A stretch of DNA of 64,000 bases from Lachnospiraceae bacterium (GCA_017470735.1 JAFUYB010000052.1:20919-84918); one strand, 5' to 3'. Shown: positions 54,365 to 63,999, counted from the stretch's first letter. Numbers and translations: made by a program. Notes: generated by a model from the sequence alone, not told the origin.

Positions 54365-55669
54365 ATGAACAGATATGTCCTGACAGAAGATAAGATTTCT
54401 GACATTCTGGCGTCTTTGCTGAAGAGAAGCCCGCATCAGTACAGCGAGTACGAGGCGACAGTCAATCAGATCATTGACAAGGTGCGGCGCAATGGCGATG
54501 AGGCGCTGTTCGGATACACAAAGGAGTTTGACAAGGCAGATATTGACGCGTCAAATGTCCGCGTGACGGATGCGGAGATTGAGGAAGCTTACCGTGAAAT
54601 AGACGGGGGGCTTTTGGATGTGATCAAAAAAGCGCTTGTCAACATCCGCAGCTTCCACGAGAAGCAGCGGCAGAACAGCTGGTTTGAAACCAGGGACGGC
54701 GTGTTGCTCGGTCAAAAGGTGACACCATTGGAACGGGTCGGTGTGTATGTGCCCGGCGGCAAGGCAGTGTACCCGTCTTCGGTGCTGATGAATATCGTAC
54801 CTGCCAAAATCGCAGGCGTTAATCAGATCGTGATGACGACGCCCCCTGATGCCAAGGGGAGGATTCCCGCGTCCACTCTGGTGGCGGCAAAGGAAGCGGG
54901 CGTCGATGTGATCTTTAAATGCGGCGGGGCGCAGGCAATTGCGGCATTAGCTTTCGGTACGGAGTCGATTCCCAAGGTGGACAAGATCACCGGACCCGGC
55001 AATATTTTTGTCGCGTTGGCCAAAAAAGCGGTCTTTGGGCATGTGAGCATTGATTCCGTTGCAGGTCCGAGTGAGATCCTTGTGCTTGCTGACGAGACGG
55101 CCAATCCCCGCTTTGTCGCAGCGGATCTGCTGTCGCAGGCAGAGCACGATGAAATGGCGTCGGCGATCCTGATCACGACCTCGATGTGGCTTGCCGATGC
55201 GGTAGAAGAAGAGATTGAACGCTTCTTAGAGGTATTGTCACGAAAGGACATTATCCGCAAATCCTTAGACAGCTATGGCTATATTCTGGTTGCAGAGACG
55301 CTCTCCCAGGCGATTGATGCCACGAATGCCATCGCTTCGGAGCATTTAGAGATCGTGACGAGAGAGCCGTATGAGGTGATGACCCATATCCGCAATGCGG
55401 GAGCGATCTTCCTCGGAGAGTATTCCTCCGAGCCTTTGGGCGATTACTTTGCGGGACCGAACCATGTATTGCCGACCAATGGCACGGCACGGTTTTTCTC
55501 GGCACTGTCGGTGGACGATTTCATCAAGAAATCCAGCGTGATCTCTTATTCCAGAGACGCATTAAAAGAGATCTATCCCGACATTGTAGCTTTTGCTGAA
55601 AGCGAAAAGCTGACGGCGCACGCCAATTCCATACAGGTGCGCTTTGAGGATACAACGGCCGGAAGGTAA
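54365..55669 (+). CDS. hisD: Histidinol dehydrogenase
   Basis: A 434-residue zinc enzyme for the last two oxidations of histidine synthesis. GVYVPGGKAVYPSSVLMN, KITGPGNIFVALAKK, DSVAGPSEILVLAD and AEHDEMASAILIT (zinc and substrate side) are intact. GPNHVLPTNGTARFFSAL carries the catalytic histidine region. ATG 54365 has AGAGG 9 bp upstream; GTG 54359 is closer to it but less suited. Confidence 0.97.
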   Translation: MNRYVLTEDKISDILASLLKRSPHQYSEYEATVNQIIDKVRRNGDEALFGYTKEFDKADIDASNVRVTDAEIEEAYREIDGGLLDVIKKALVNIRSFHEKQRQNSWFETRDGVLLGQKVTPLERVGVYVPGGKAVYPSSVLMNIVPAKIAGVNQIVMTTPPDAKGRIPASTLVAAKEAGVDVIFKCGGAQAIAALAFGTESIPKVDKITGPGNIFVALAKKAVFGHVSIDSVAGPSEILVLADETANPRFVAADLLSQAEHDEMASAILITTSMWLADAVEEEIERFLEVLSRKDIIRKSLDSYGYILVAETLSQAIDATNAIASEHLEIVTREPYEVMTHIRNAGAIFLGEYSSEPLGDYFAGPNHVLPTNGTARFFSALSVDDFIKKSSVISYSRDALKEIYPDIVAFAESEKLTAHANSIQVRFEDTTAGR

Positions 55670-55710
55670 ATGATTTTAGGATGACACGGGAAAAAGGGGG
55701 AAGCAGCACA

Positions 55711-56301
55711 ATGAACGATCGGAAATCTACAGTCAGCCGCAGGACGAAGGAGACAGATATTACCATTTCCCTGAATCTGGACGGCAGCGGCAAGACGGAT
55801 ATTACCACGGAGATCGGCTTTTTTGACCATATGCTGGACGGCTTTGCGCGGCACGGTCTGTTTGACCTTGATGTGCAGTCAAAAGGCGACTTATATGTAG
55901 ACTGTCACCACACGATCGAGGATACGGGGATCGTCCTCGGCGGCGCGATCCGCGATGCATTGGGCGATAAAACAGGGATCCGCCGTTTCGGGGACTGTAT
56001 TTTACCGATGGATGAGGCTTTGGTGCTCTGCGCGCTTGATTTGTCGGGCAGGCCGTATTTCCGCTTTGAACACGAATTTGCCACAGAGCGGGTCGGCTAT
56101 TTCGACACGGAGATGGTGCGGGAGTTCTTCTACGCCATTTCTTATTCCGCAGGAATGAACCTGCATTTCCAGATTCTTGCGGACGGGAATACCCATCATG
56201 TGATCGAGGCGATGTTCAAAGCCTTCGGGAAAGCATTGGACGCGGCAGTGACAGTGGATCCGCGTATCAAGACGGTGTTATCGACTAAAGGATCGTTATA
56301 A
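55711..56301 (+). CDS. hisB: Imidazoleglycerol-phosphate dehydratase
   Basis: A 196-residue manganese enzyme. FFDHMLDGFARHGLFDL and DCHHTIEDTGIVLGGAI are the two metal-binding HxxxE/HHxxE repeats of the first half. ISYSAGMNLHFQILADGNTHHVIEAMFKA repeats the pattern in the second half. ATG 55711 follows GGGGGAAG and gives the family length; ATG 55681 adds ten residues. It is a single-function HisB, without the phosphatase half found in enterobacteria. Confidence 0.96.
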   Translation: MNDRKSTVSRRTKETDITISLNLDGSGKTDITTEIGFFDHMLDGFARHGLFDLDVQSKGDLYVDCHHTIEDTGIVLGGAIRDALGDKTGIRRFGDCILPMDEALVLCALDLSGRPYFRFEHEFATERVGYFDTEMVREFFYAISYSAGMNLHFQILADGNTHHVIEAMFKAFGKALDAAVTVDPRIKTVLSTKGSL

Positions 56302-56331
56302 ATATTTTCAGAGAGGAACAATACGGATAAA

Positions 56332-57615
56332 ATGGAACAGAAAAATATCGTAGCAACGATTTACATTAAGGACGGCAAGGCGGTCAACAGCCCCTCGGAT
56401 CTGTCCGAGCGGATGGATCTTTTAGATCTCGCAGGGCTCTACAATGACAGCGGCATTGACAAGATCATGTGCATCGATCTGTCAGAGAATGATGAGGAGC
56501 ATGAAAAAAATCTGCTGGCAATCCGTCAGATTCACCGCACCTTTGCGATTAAAATCTGCGGGGCAGGCAACATCAAGCGGCTTGAGGATGTCAAAAAGCT
56601 GCTCTATGCAGGCTGCATTGAAGTCATTTTGAATGGCTCAAAGGCATCGACCATCCGGCTGGTGCAGGAAGCCAAAGAGCGGTTCGGCCAGGAAAAGATC
56701 CTTGTTTCGATTGAAAATATGGATTTTGTGTTCAAGACCAAGGATTTCCTGCCGGACACGATCCACGAGCTGATCGTTTTAAACCAGGATATTTTAACAA
56801 GTCTGGAGCAGATCGTCGATATTCCCTATATCTTAAAGCAGGATGAGGATGACTTTGACAAAGTGGTCAAATTGCTTTCCTCCAAAAATATCCGCGGCAT
56901 CTGCGGTGAATTTATCGACCGTGAGGATGTGGATATCATGCAGTGGAAGGCGTCGCTGTCCGAACGCGGTATCCGCATGGACAATTTCGAGGCAGCTCTG
57001 TCCTGGGCGGATCTGAAGCCCGATGCCAACGGGCTGGTACCCGTCATAGCCCAGGATTACCAGACCGGTGCCGTGCTGATGCTCGCCTACATGAACGAAG
57101 AAGCATTCAACACAACGATCCGTATCGGCAAGATGACCTATTGGTCACGGAGCCGCAATGAGCTGTGGACAAAGGGGATGACCAGCGGGCATCTGCAATA
57201 TGTCAAAAGCCTGACTGCAGACTGCGACTTTGACACGATTCTCGCGAAGGTTTCCCAGGTCGGCGGTATCGCCTGCCATACGGGGCGTCCAAGCTGCTTT
57301 TTCAATGACATTGTCAAAAAAGAGTATGTCGAGCGCAACCCGCAGAAGGTATTTGACGATGTGTACGCCGTGATCAAGGACCGCAAGGAGCATCCGAAGA
57401 GCGGTTCGTACACGAATTACCTGTTTGACAAAGGGCTTGACAAGATTTTGAAGAAAGTCGGCGAGGAAGCGACTGAAATCGTAATTGCCGCGAAAAACCC
57501 TGAACCCGAAGAGCTGATCTACGAGGTGTCCGATTTCCTTTACCACTGCATGGTACTGATGGCAGAGAAGAATGTCACCTGGGAGGATATTACCAGGGAA
57601 CTGGCGCAAAGATAA
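56332..57615 (+). CDS. hisIE: HisIE fused to a degenerate HisA/HisF-like barrel
   Basis: A 427-residue protein. The HisI half (about 225-320) has [19 protein letters not shown] and [15 protein letters not shown], with metal cysteines in ADCDFDT and [13 protein letters not shown]. The HisE half (about 335-427) ends [15 protein letters not shown] ... [11 protein letters not shown]. These catalyse steps 2 and 3 of histidine synthesis. The first 215 residues resemble a HisA/HisF TIM barrel ([35 protein letters not shown]). The two catalytic aspartates of that family are replaced (Tyr in TIYIKDG, Glu in VSIENMD), so this part is probably structural or regulatory. Confidence 0.92.
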   Translation: MEQKNIVATIYIKDGKAVNSPSDLSERMDLLDLAGLYNDSGIDKIMCIDLSENDEEHEKNLLAIRQIHRTFAIKICGAGNIKRLEDVKKLLYAGCIEVILNGSKASTIRLVQEAKERFGQEKILVSIENMDFVFKTKDFLPDTIHELIVLNQDILTSLEQIVDIPYILKQDEDDFDKVVKLLSSKNIRGICGEFIDREDVDIMQWKASLSERGIRMDNFEAALSWADLKPDANGLVPVIAQDYQTGAVLMLAYMNEEAFNTTIRIGKMTYWSRSRNELWTKGMTSGHLQYVKSLTADCDFDTILAKVSQVGGIACHTGRPSCFFNDIVKKEYVERNPQKVFDDVYAVIKDRKEHPKSGSYTNYLFDKGLDKILKKVGEEATEIVIAAKNPEPEELIYEVSDFLYHCMVLMAEKNVTWEDITRELAQR

Positions 57616-57617
57616 CT

Positions 57618-59480
57618 ATGGAAGCATTAGCACTGTCCGATGATATTCTGCTGTCGGTAGACAAGGCGGCCCGTTACATCGGAAACGAGATCAATCACAT
57701 AAAAAAGAATCCCAGCGATGTGGACATCCGGTTTGCTCTGTGCTTTCCGGATGTCTATGAAATCGGGATGTCCCACCTTGGGATCCAGATCCTCTACGAG
57801 ATGTTCAACCGCCGAAGCGATGTCTATTGCGAGCGGGTGTATTCCCCGTGGGCGGATCTGCATACCATTCTAAAAGAGCGGGATATCCCGCTTTTTGCGC
57901 TTGAAAGCCAGCAGCCTGTCCGTGACTTTGACTTTTTGGGCATTACGCTCCAATACGAAATGTGCTATACCAACATCCTGCAGATTCTGGATCTGTCAAA
58001 GCTTCCGCTGCTTGCGGCAGAAAGAACCGAAGCAGATCCGCTTGTCATCGGCGGAGGTCCGTGTACCTACAATCCGGAACCGATTGCGGACTTTTTCGAT
58101 CTGTTTTACATCGGTGAAGGCGAATTGCAGTACGATGCCTTGTTTGATCTGTATTTGTCAATGAAAAAGGATGACGCTTATACTAGAGAGGCGTTTTTAC
58201 GCCGGGCAGCACAGATTCCCGGAATCTATGTGCCGTCCTTGTACGATGTGACATATGCGGATGACGGAACCTTGGCTTCATTTGCGCCAATGTATGATGA
58301 TGTTCCTGCCAAAGTCCATCGGCAGGTTGTAACCGATCTCGATGCCGCGCCATATCCGACAAAGCCCGTGATCCCGTTTGTCCAGGCGACACAGGATCGG
58401 ATCGTGCTTGAAATCATGCGCGGCTGCATCCGCGGCTGCAGGTTCTGCCAGGCAGGGATGGTCTATCGTCCGAACCGCGAAAAATCCTTAGATACCTTAA
58501 AGCGCTATGCCCGTGAAATGATCGAGACGACGGGATACGAAGAAATCTCTCTGTCTTCCTTAAGTTCAAGCGACTACTCCGCATTGCCGGAGCTTGTCAA
58601 TTTCCTGATCGACGAATGTGCCGCGAAGCGTGTCAACATATCCCTGCCGTCGCTGCGCATCGACGCTTTCTCGCTCGATGTCATGAAAAAGGTGCAGGAC
58701 ATCAAGAAGACAAGCCTGACTTTCGCACCCGAGGCCGGTTCACAGCGGATGCGGGATGTGATCAACAAAGGGCTGACCATTGAAGACATTTTAGGCGGCA
58801 GTGAACTGGCCTTCAAGGGAGGCTGGAACAAGGTTAAGCTGTATTTTATGCTTGGACTGCCGGGTGAAACGGACGAAGATATCCAGGCGATTCCTGAACT
58901 TGGAAATGAGATCGCGTCTCTTTACTATGATACCGTTCCCAAGGAAGAGCGGACCGGCAGATGCCAGATTACAATGAGCACATCGTTTTTCGTGCCAAAG
59001 CCGTTTACGCCATTCCAATGGGCGAGGATGTATCCGCCCGGGGAATATCTGCGCCGCGCGAAGCTTTTAAACGACACGATGAAGGAACAGCTCAACCGCA
59101 AAAGCCTGCGTTATCAGTGGCATCAGGCGGATGTGACGGTGTTAGAAGGCATCTTCGCGCGAGGAGACCGCCGTGTCGGCGCAGTCATCCGGAAAGCTTA
59201 CGAATACGGCGCGCTTTTTGACGCCTGGAGTGAATATTTTGATATGGAAAAATGGGAGCGCGCTTTTGCGGACTGCGGCGTCGACCCTGATTTTTATATT
59301 ATGCGCGAACGGCCGGCGGATGAGCTGCTGCCGTGGGATTTCATCGATACGGGTATCAGCAAAGATTTTTTGCGGCGGGAATGGGAACGCGCAAAAAGGG
59401 GCGAGGTGACGGCAAATTGCCGGAAGCAGTGCAGCGGCTGCGGCTGCCGTGCATACGGGGGAGGTGTCTGTTTTGGCTAA
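57618..59480 (+). CDS. TIGR03960-family B12-binding-like radical SAM protein
   Basis: A 620-residue enzyme of unknown substrate. The N-terminal third is B12-binding-like (FALCFPDVYEIGMSHLGIQIL). The radical-SAM motif is GCIRGCRFCQAGMVYRPNR (about 269-287). A C-terminal cysteine cluster reads CRKQCSGCGCRAYGGGVC. It is almost always encoded with the next gene, usually before rng and rplU. The family role is undefined; a link to RNA modification or ribosome biogenesis is only suggested by context. It begins 2 bp after hisIE. Confidence 0.88.
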   Translation: MEALALSDDILLSVDKAARYIGNEINHIKKNPSDVDIRFALCFPDVYEIGMSHLGIQILYEMFNRRSDVYCERVYSPWADLHTILKERDIPLFALESQQPVRDFDFLGITLQYEMCYTNILQILDLSKLPLLAAERTEADPLVIGGGPCTYNPEPIADFFDLFYIGEGELQYDALFDLYLSMKKDDAYTREAFLRRAAQIPGIYVPSLYDVTYADDGTLASFAPMYDDVPAKVHRQVVTDLDAAPYPTKPVIPFVQATQDRIVLEIMRGCIRGCRFCQAGMVYRPNREKSLDTLKRYAREMIETTGYEEISLSSLSSSDYSALPELVNFLIDECAAKRVNISLPSLRIDAFSLDVMKKVQDIKKTSLTFAPEAGSQRMRDVINKGLTIEDILGGSELAFKGGWNKVKLYFMLGLPGETDEDIQAIPELGNEIASLYYDTVPKEERTGRCQITMSTSFFVPKPFTPFQWARMYPPGEYLRRAKLLNDTMKEQLNRKSLRYQWHQADVTVLEGIFARGDRRVGAVIRKAYEYGALFDAWSEYFDMEKWERAFADCGVDPDFYIMRERPADELLPWDFIDTGISKDFLRREWERAKRGEVTANCRKQCSGCGCRAYGGGVCFG

Positions 59481-60351
59481 TGCGAATCCCAACAAGCAGC
59501 CGACTGTCCGCGCGAGGATACGGTTTGCAAAATACGGAGTCATGCGCTTTGTCGGACATCTGGACATGATGCGTTTTTTCCAGAAAGCCATCCGCCGTGC
59601 CGGTCTGCCGATTGCTTATTCGGGCGGTTTCCACCCGCACCAGATCATGTCGTTTGCCTTGCCGCTCGGCATCGGGGTGACGAGCGAAGGCGAGTATATG
59701 GACATCGAACTGACGGAAAAAGTGGTGCCTGAAAACGCTATCCAAAGGCTTAACGACCAGATGGCTGATGGGGTAAAGGTCTTGTCGTTTGTTTACTTGC
59801 CGGACAAATCCCAAAAGGCAATGGCGGCCGTGGAAGCGGCGTCGTATGTGGTTGGTCTGAAAGAGCCGGAGGGAAAAGCTGTCCATGTTTTGGCGCGGCA
59901 AGGCGCCGATGGCTCGGCGGGCATGGGTAACGATGGGAGCATTTTTGCAGAAATGCCTTTGGAACCGCTGTTCCGGGAGGGACTTCGCTTATTTTATGAA
60001 GAAGCGGATGACATCATCATCATCAAAAAGACCAAAAAGAGCGAACGGCAGTTGGATCTGAAGCCGCTGATTTATGAATTTAAGTTAAGTGATAATGCAG
60101 AAAAAACAGCTTTTTTGCCATCGAAGGATGTCGGTGTTTCAAACGGTGACCAGCATGATTTATATTTTTACCTGACCCTATCCGCCGGCTCAACCGACAA
60201 CATCAAGCCGGAGCTGGTTTTTTCGCATTTCATGAAATCACTGGGAATCGAAGAGGACGCATACCGCCTTGCCATCCACCGTCTGGATCTTCTGACCCGA
60301 AATCCTGAAGGGCAGTTCGTGTCTTTGGGGGATGCGGTTGGTTTGCTGTGA
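59473..60351 (+). CDS. TIGR03936-family radical-SAM-associated protein (DUF2344)
   Basis: A 292-residue protein. RIRFAKYGVMRFVGHLDMMRFFQKAIRRA and YSGGFHPHQIMSFALPLGIG are the DUF2344 signatures. LDLLTRNPEGQFVSLGD ends it. It probably works with the preceding radical-SAM enzyme. TTG 59473 follows GGGGGAGGTG by about 7 bp and overlaps the upstream stop; GTG 59449 is part of the upstream frame without its own ribosome site. The usual downstream rng-rplU-rpmA genes are absent. Confidence 0.88.
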   Translation: MANANPNKQPTVRARIRFAKYGVMRFVGHLDMMRFFQKAIRRAGLPIAYSGGFHPHQIMSFALPLGIGVTSEGEYMDIELTEKVVPENAIQRLNDQMADGVKVLSFVYLPDKSQKAMAAVEAASYVVGLKEPEGKAVHVLARQGADGSAGMGNDGSIFAEMPLEPLFREGLRLFYEEADDIIIIKKTKKSERQLDLKPLIYEFKLSDNAEKTAFLPSKDVGVSNGDQHDLYFYLTLSAGSTDNIKPELVFSHFMKSLGIEEDAYRLAIHRLDLLTRNPEGQFVSLGDAVGLL

Positions 60352-60707
60352 TTCGCCTAAAAAAATAAAATAAATTGAAAAATTGCAATAATCTGGCATT
60401 CTGTATCCAACAACTTCTATAATATATCTTTTCTCTTTAAAAACTCAAAACAACTAATTGTATTATCCTAAGATCATCTTTCCGGGTGATATAATTAGTT
60501 TTCATAAAATGATTTACAGCATTTATTATATTCTGATGTGGTATAGAAAGAAGCAAAAACCGCTTTCTCAAAAACATTGACGCATTTATATAGTCAAAAT
60601 TATTTTAAACGCAAGGAAAAATACAAGGAAAATATCAAGTAAATTTGCGAAGAAGATTACCAATGAAATAACATTTAAAATAATTTATAGTAATGCAGGG
60701 TGATTTC
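60352..60707. other. AT-rich intergenic region with a hairpin
   Basis: No gene is visible. AACTAATT (60452-60459) followed by TATTATC can pair, with a 3-base bulge, with GATATAATTAGTT (60488-60500), and TTT follows. It could end the his/radical-SAM message. A TATAAT at 60418-60423 has no good -35. Composition drops sharply in GC relative to the operon on its left. Confidence 0.5.
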
Positions 60708-60974
60708 ATGGGTAAAGAAAATACAAAGAAAATAACAAAATATGCCGGCGTATACAATGATTTGGCGGATCTGCTGGGAGAAGAAGCTGTCGAATTGATT
60801 TTTCAGACAATGTCCGGCCAGCAGATTACCCTTCCGCGGAAATTGTACACGAAGGATTATGTCATACAGCAGACCAAAAATATCACGGATCAGAAAGAGC
60901 TTAAGAAAGTCGCGATCCGTTTTGGCTATTCGGAACGGAGACTGAAACAGCTGCTAAGGCAGGAGTGTGGGTGA
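60708..60974 (+). CDS. Mor-type transcription activator family protein
   Basis: An 88-residue protein related to the Mu middle-operon regulator Mor. YNDLADLLGEEAVELIFQTMSGQQITLPRKLY is the dimerisation part, and KKVAIRFGYSERRLKQLLR is the helix-turn-helix. Such small stand-alone Mor-like genes are common in Lachnospiraceae, outside prophages, and their targets are unknown. AGGGTGA lies 5 bp before ATG 60708; ATG 60693 overlaps that site. No phage genes are near. Confidence 0.8.
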   Translation: MGKENTKKITKYAGVYNDLADLLGEEAVELIFQTMSGQQITLPRKLYTKDYVIQQTKNITDQKELKKVAIRFGYSERRLKQLLRQECG

Positions 60975-61000
60975 GATGGCATATGTATGGCACATTTCCC

Positions 61001-61915
61001 TTACATTTTTTCCGATTCTGATAACTGTCGTATCTGCTCTTCAAGTTCGGCAATACGCTGTTTGTATGCGGCAACTTGAGTATGGGCTTCTTCAATTTCA
61101 CGCTTTTGGCAGGCATTTTGTGAAGCAATTTTCGCATTCTCGTGAGCAAGCTCAGATATGTTCATATCGTAGATGTTCTTCTGCCGTTCATTTTCCCGGA
61201 CAAGTTCAGAAATATTCATGTCATAGATATTCTTTACTTTTTTTGCCGCAGCCATAGTCGCACTTCCTTTCGCTTTGCTATACGCATTCCGTATCTGCAG
61301 AATATAATCCCCATACACTTCTGGCTCATCACGGTGATGAATAAGGTAATCTTTTTCCAGCCGTTCAACATACTGGAGATCCTGCTCTTTCAGTTCATCT
61401 GCCACACAGTATAGATACAGGTATTCTTCCGGTGGGATCATTCGTGTAACAATAATGTAAACGGAGAAACCAATTTCCCTTACATCATATATCCCTCGTG
61501 AAATATTTGCAACCTCAAATCCGCAATCTCTTCGTAAATGGGTTATGAGGTTTTGAGGATAACTCCGGCTAATGAGGAAGAGAGATATATCTTTCATGCT
61601 GTAGGTGCTTCTAGTCCAATTATCGCTGGCGTACAGACCGGCATAACCGAGTGTCTTATAAAAACTCTGAACAGTTACACTGGAACCAATACCTTTGATC
61701 TCGAATAGGTTGACTGAACGAAACTGATCGGCAAGCGGTTTTGGAATGGAAATATCAGTATTCTTGTGGATAATGATCAGGTCGATCCGAAAACGGTTTT
61801 TCCAAAGATATGCTTCACGGTGGAAGATGAGAAGATCAGAGTAATCCCTCAGATCAATTTTTAAAGCAGCGACTGCGGCAGTATGCCAGTTGATATTTTT
61901 CCGGGATGTTTCCAT
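61001..61915 (-). CDS. PD-(D/E)XK-like protein with C-terminal coiled-coil repeats
   Basis: A 304-residue protein I cannot name. NRFRIDLIII (Asp near 46) and NLFEIKGIGSSV (E-x-K near 71-73) are spaced as in PD-(D/E)XK nuclease folds. The middle is alpha/beta. The C-terminal 90 residues are a coiled coil with an 18-residue duplication (KNIYDMNISELVREN / KNIYDMNISELAHEN). AAAGGAAT lies 8 bp before the ATG. It converges on the Mor-like gene. Similar proteins are frequent in Lachnospiraceae; an Rpn-like or transposase-related origin is possible. Confidence 0.6.
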   Translation of the reverse strand: METSRKNINWHTAAVAALKIDLRDYSDLLIFHREAYLWKNRFRIDLIIIHKNTDISIPKPLADQFRSVNLFEIKGIGSSVTVQSFYKTLGYAGLYASDNWTRSTYSMKDISLFLISRSYPQNLITHLRRDCGFEVANISRGIYDVREIGFSVYIIVTRMIPPEEYLYLYCVADELKEQDLQYVERLEKDYLIHHRDEPEVYGDYILQIRNAYSKAKGSATMAAAKKVKNIYDMNISELVRENERQKNIYDMNISELAHENAKIASQNACQKREIEEAHTQVAAYKQRIAELEEQIRQLSESEKM

Positions 61916-62075
61916 TACGAATTATTCCTTTCAGAAAATAATTTAAGGTTGTCCGCATAAGAATTGCCGAAAACCAGCGGACAGAAGACTGTTGTGGAGC
62001 TGAGTATAACATATTTTTTGAGATGAGGGGATTGTTTGAAGCATTATTTATAAAGAATTAATGGATGCTTCAAAG

Positions 62076-62106
62076 ACAGTTTATGAATGGTTAATAGACA
62101 GTTTAT
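62076..62106 (+). promoter_or_regulatory. LytTR-type direct-repeat site upstream of the secreted LRR gene
   Basis: ACAGTTTAT occurs at 62076-62084 and 62098-62106, 22 bp apart and separated by 13 bp. Both copies match the published LytR/AgrA-type half-site [TA][AC][CA]GTTN[AG][TG] with the 12-13 bp gap. The longer common part is AGACAGTTTATG. The nearest -10-like sequence is TATAGT at 62183. The remainder of the 61916-62277 gap is AT-rich with no gene. Confidence 0.55.
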
Positions 62107-62277
62107 GGTTGTTAAAAATAGCGGATAAAACACAAGGAAATTTACATGTGTTTTTGTCAATGAAATGACATCCGGAATGGAATATAGTATTGGAGTGAAA
62201 TTCTATGGCAAAGTAAGGTTTTGCATACTGTTAAAAATTTTTTACCAATATCTTATAAGGAAAAGTTGAGGAGAAAA

Positions 62278-63627
62278 ATGCGGAAATTAATAAAGAGTAC
62301 AATAGCAAAAATTTTGACATTGGCAGTTTTATTTTCGATGATTAGCCCCTATACAAATGTTTTGGCAGAAGAAACAGAGGATTTGTATTGGAAAATAATT
62401 GGTATAGAAGATCCAGAAGACATTGAAGTATCTTTTGGTTCGACATTGGAAGATATAGACTTGCCGGAGACTTTGCGATGCAAAATATCTGACTCTAATG
62501 AGAAATCAGACTTATCCCATGATAATGATTTTAAAGGAAATGATGAGGATGTGGATAGCGGAAACGAAGAAGTTGAAGATGAAGAAAATGATGCAGAAAT
62601 TGAGAATGTGGAAGAAGAAGATAATTTAGAGGATGAATTTGCGGAAAGCGACGTTTTAGAAATCCCCGTCGAGTGGGAATGTGAGAAATATGAAGCGGAT
62701 GTTGTTGGTGAATACACCTTTACAGCGGAAATTCCCACAAACTATAAGGAGCATTATATTGAATTGTCTGCGGATGTAAATGTGCCAGTATTGATAGTCA
62801 GAGTGGGCGAACCAGGTGAAAGACTTCTCGAAAAGGAAATTGATGATATTGCAATCAGTGTGCGGGCATCAAAGAATGTGATTCCAGCAGATGTGGAATT
62901 AAATGTCAAAAAGATTGAGGGCGAATCAGAAACAAATCAAATTGAAGAAGAAATCAGCAGTTGTGTTGATGAAGACATTATAAGTTTGGTGTCTTATGAT
63001 GATTGTGCTTTCCGATGGAAATAGTTTGAATGATGAAAATCAGCAGATCAGTCATGAGGCAAAAAAAGTGCCGAGACTACAAAGAGCAACATTTTGGGTA
63101 TAACGAATAACAGTTCCGTAACAAGCACACATTCAAAGTCTTCATCAGGCGGAGGCGGTTCATCCACCAGTTCTTCAACCACCGACAACACAATCGTCAG
63201 GGGGAAAGGAACTGATAAAGCAGCCTACATCAAGACGGGAAAAGGCACGGTGAAATATGTCAAACCGATAGCAAAGAAGAAAGCAATCAAGATTACTGTA
63301 CCCGACACGATTAAGATAAATGGAAAATCATATAAAGTGACATCAATCGAAAAGAATGCGTTTGAGAATTGCAAGAAACTTCCTTCCGTTACAATTGGAA
63401 AGAATGTCAAAAGAATAGGGAAAGAGGCATTTTCGGGATGCAAAAAGTTAGAGAAGATGACGGTTATATCATTGCATTTGACAAAAAAGAGTGTGAAAGA
63501 TTCGTTGAAAAATTCATACATTTCAATCGTTGTTGTTCCAAAAAAGAAGAAAGCGGCATATTCTAAAATATTTTCAAAAAAGAATACGGCAAGCAGGTAT
63601 CCGATCATTGTCAAGAAAATGAAATGA
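62278..63627 (+). pseudogene. Secreted acidic / leucine-rich-repeat (BspA-like) protein gene with two frameshifts
   Basis: ATG 62278 follows GAGGAG and encodes a signal peptide (about 1-35, ending NVLAEE) and an acidic domain up to TAG at 63022. The +1 frame continues as SDGNSLNDENQQISHEAKK. At an A7 tract (63061-63067) the original frame opens again. It runs through a Ser/Gly-rich linker (SKSSSGGGGSSTSSS) into one LRR_5-type repeat region (VTSIEKNAFENCKKLPSVTIG ...) and basic tail to 63627. Both open parts share one frame, so two compensating 1-base changes would restore a single protein of about 450 residues. Surface adhesion is the usual role of such proteins. Confidence 0.72.
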
Positions 63628-63685
63628 ACCATATAACCATGAGCATTGTTTTTCGATTATAGGTATGGATTGAGAGGGAAACACG

Positions 63686-63720
63686 AGTAATCTTTTGACA
63701 GCAACACCAAAAAGATTACT
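63686..63720. other. Perfect 11-bp inverted repeat
   Basis: AGTAATCTTTT (63686-63696) and AAAAGATTACT (63710-63720) are exact inverted copies with a 13-base centre. It lies between the broken LRR gene and a terminator-like hairpin. It could be an AT-rich terminator for the minus-strand gene or an operator. Confidence 0.5.
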
Positions 63721-63726
63721 ATGAAA

Positions 63727-63760
63727 GGCATCTCCCCGTAGATCGTTACGAGAAGATGCC
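63727..63760 (+). terminator. Probable terminator hairpin after the LRR gene
   Basis: GGCATCT (63727-63733) pairs with AGATGCC (63754-63760), and the loop can add CGTA/TACG. A short T-rich stretch (TGTTTTCTC) follows. A further small hairpin CGCAGT-AA-ACTGCG lies near 63797. Confidence 0.5.
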
Positions 63761-63867
63761 CCTGTTTTCTCACATTTTTGGTAGGAATTTATCACGCAGT
63801 AAACTGCGGGACAGTTCATTATTACCATATAGTTTTTACATCTTCGTATTTCTGAATATTATACTCG

Positions 63868-63999
63868 TTAACGAAATTGACTGCCGATATTACGCAGCCT
63901 GATTTCCTGGCTTCTCTGGATATGAATATGTGTTTTCACATACCAATTCCAAGCCGTCGAATAACTGTATTTTTTCTCCAACCAATCGAGATATTTGTC
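63868..63999 (-). CDS. C-terminal end of an unidentified gene (partial)
   Basis: A minus-strand frame is open from the window edge to a TAA at 63868-63870, giving 43 residues (DKYLDWLEKKYSY ... NIGSQFR). The amphipathic, aromatic and basic make-up suggests a real protein end, but no family can be assigned from so little. The start lies beyond the window. Confidence 0.4.
   Translation of the reverse strand, partial: DKYLDWLEKKYSYSTAWNWYVKTHIHIQRSQEIRLRNIGSQFR

Noticed and set aside
60693..60974. Mor-like gene as evidence of a prophage
   Set aside because: No capsid, tail, integrase or lysis gene is in the flanks; solitary Mor-like genes are common in this group.
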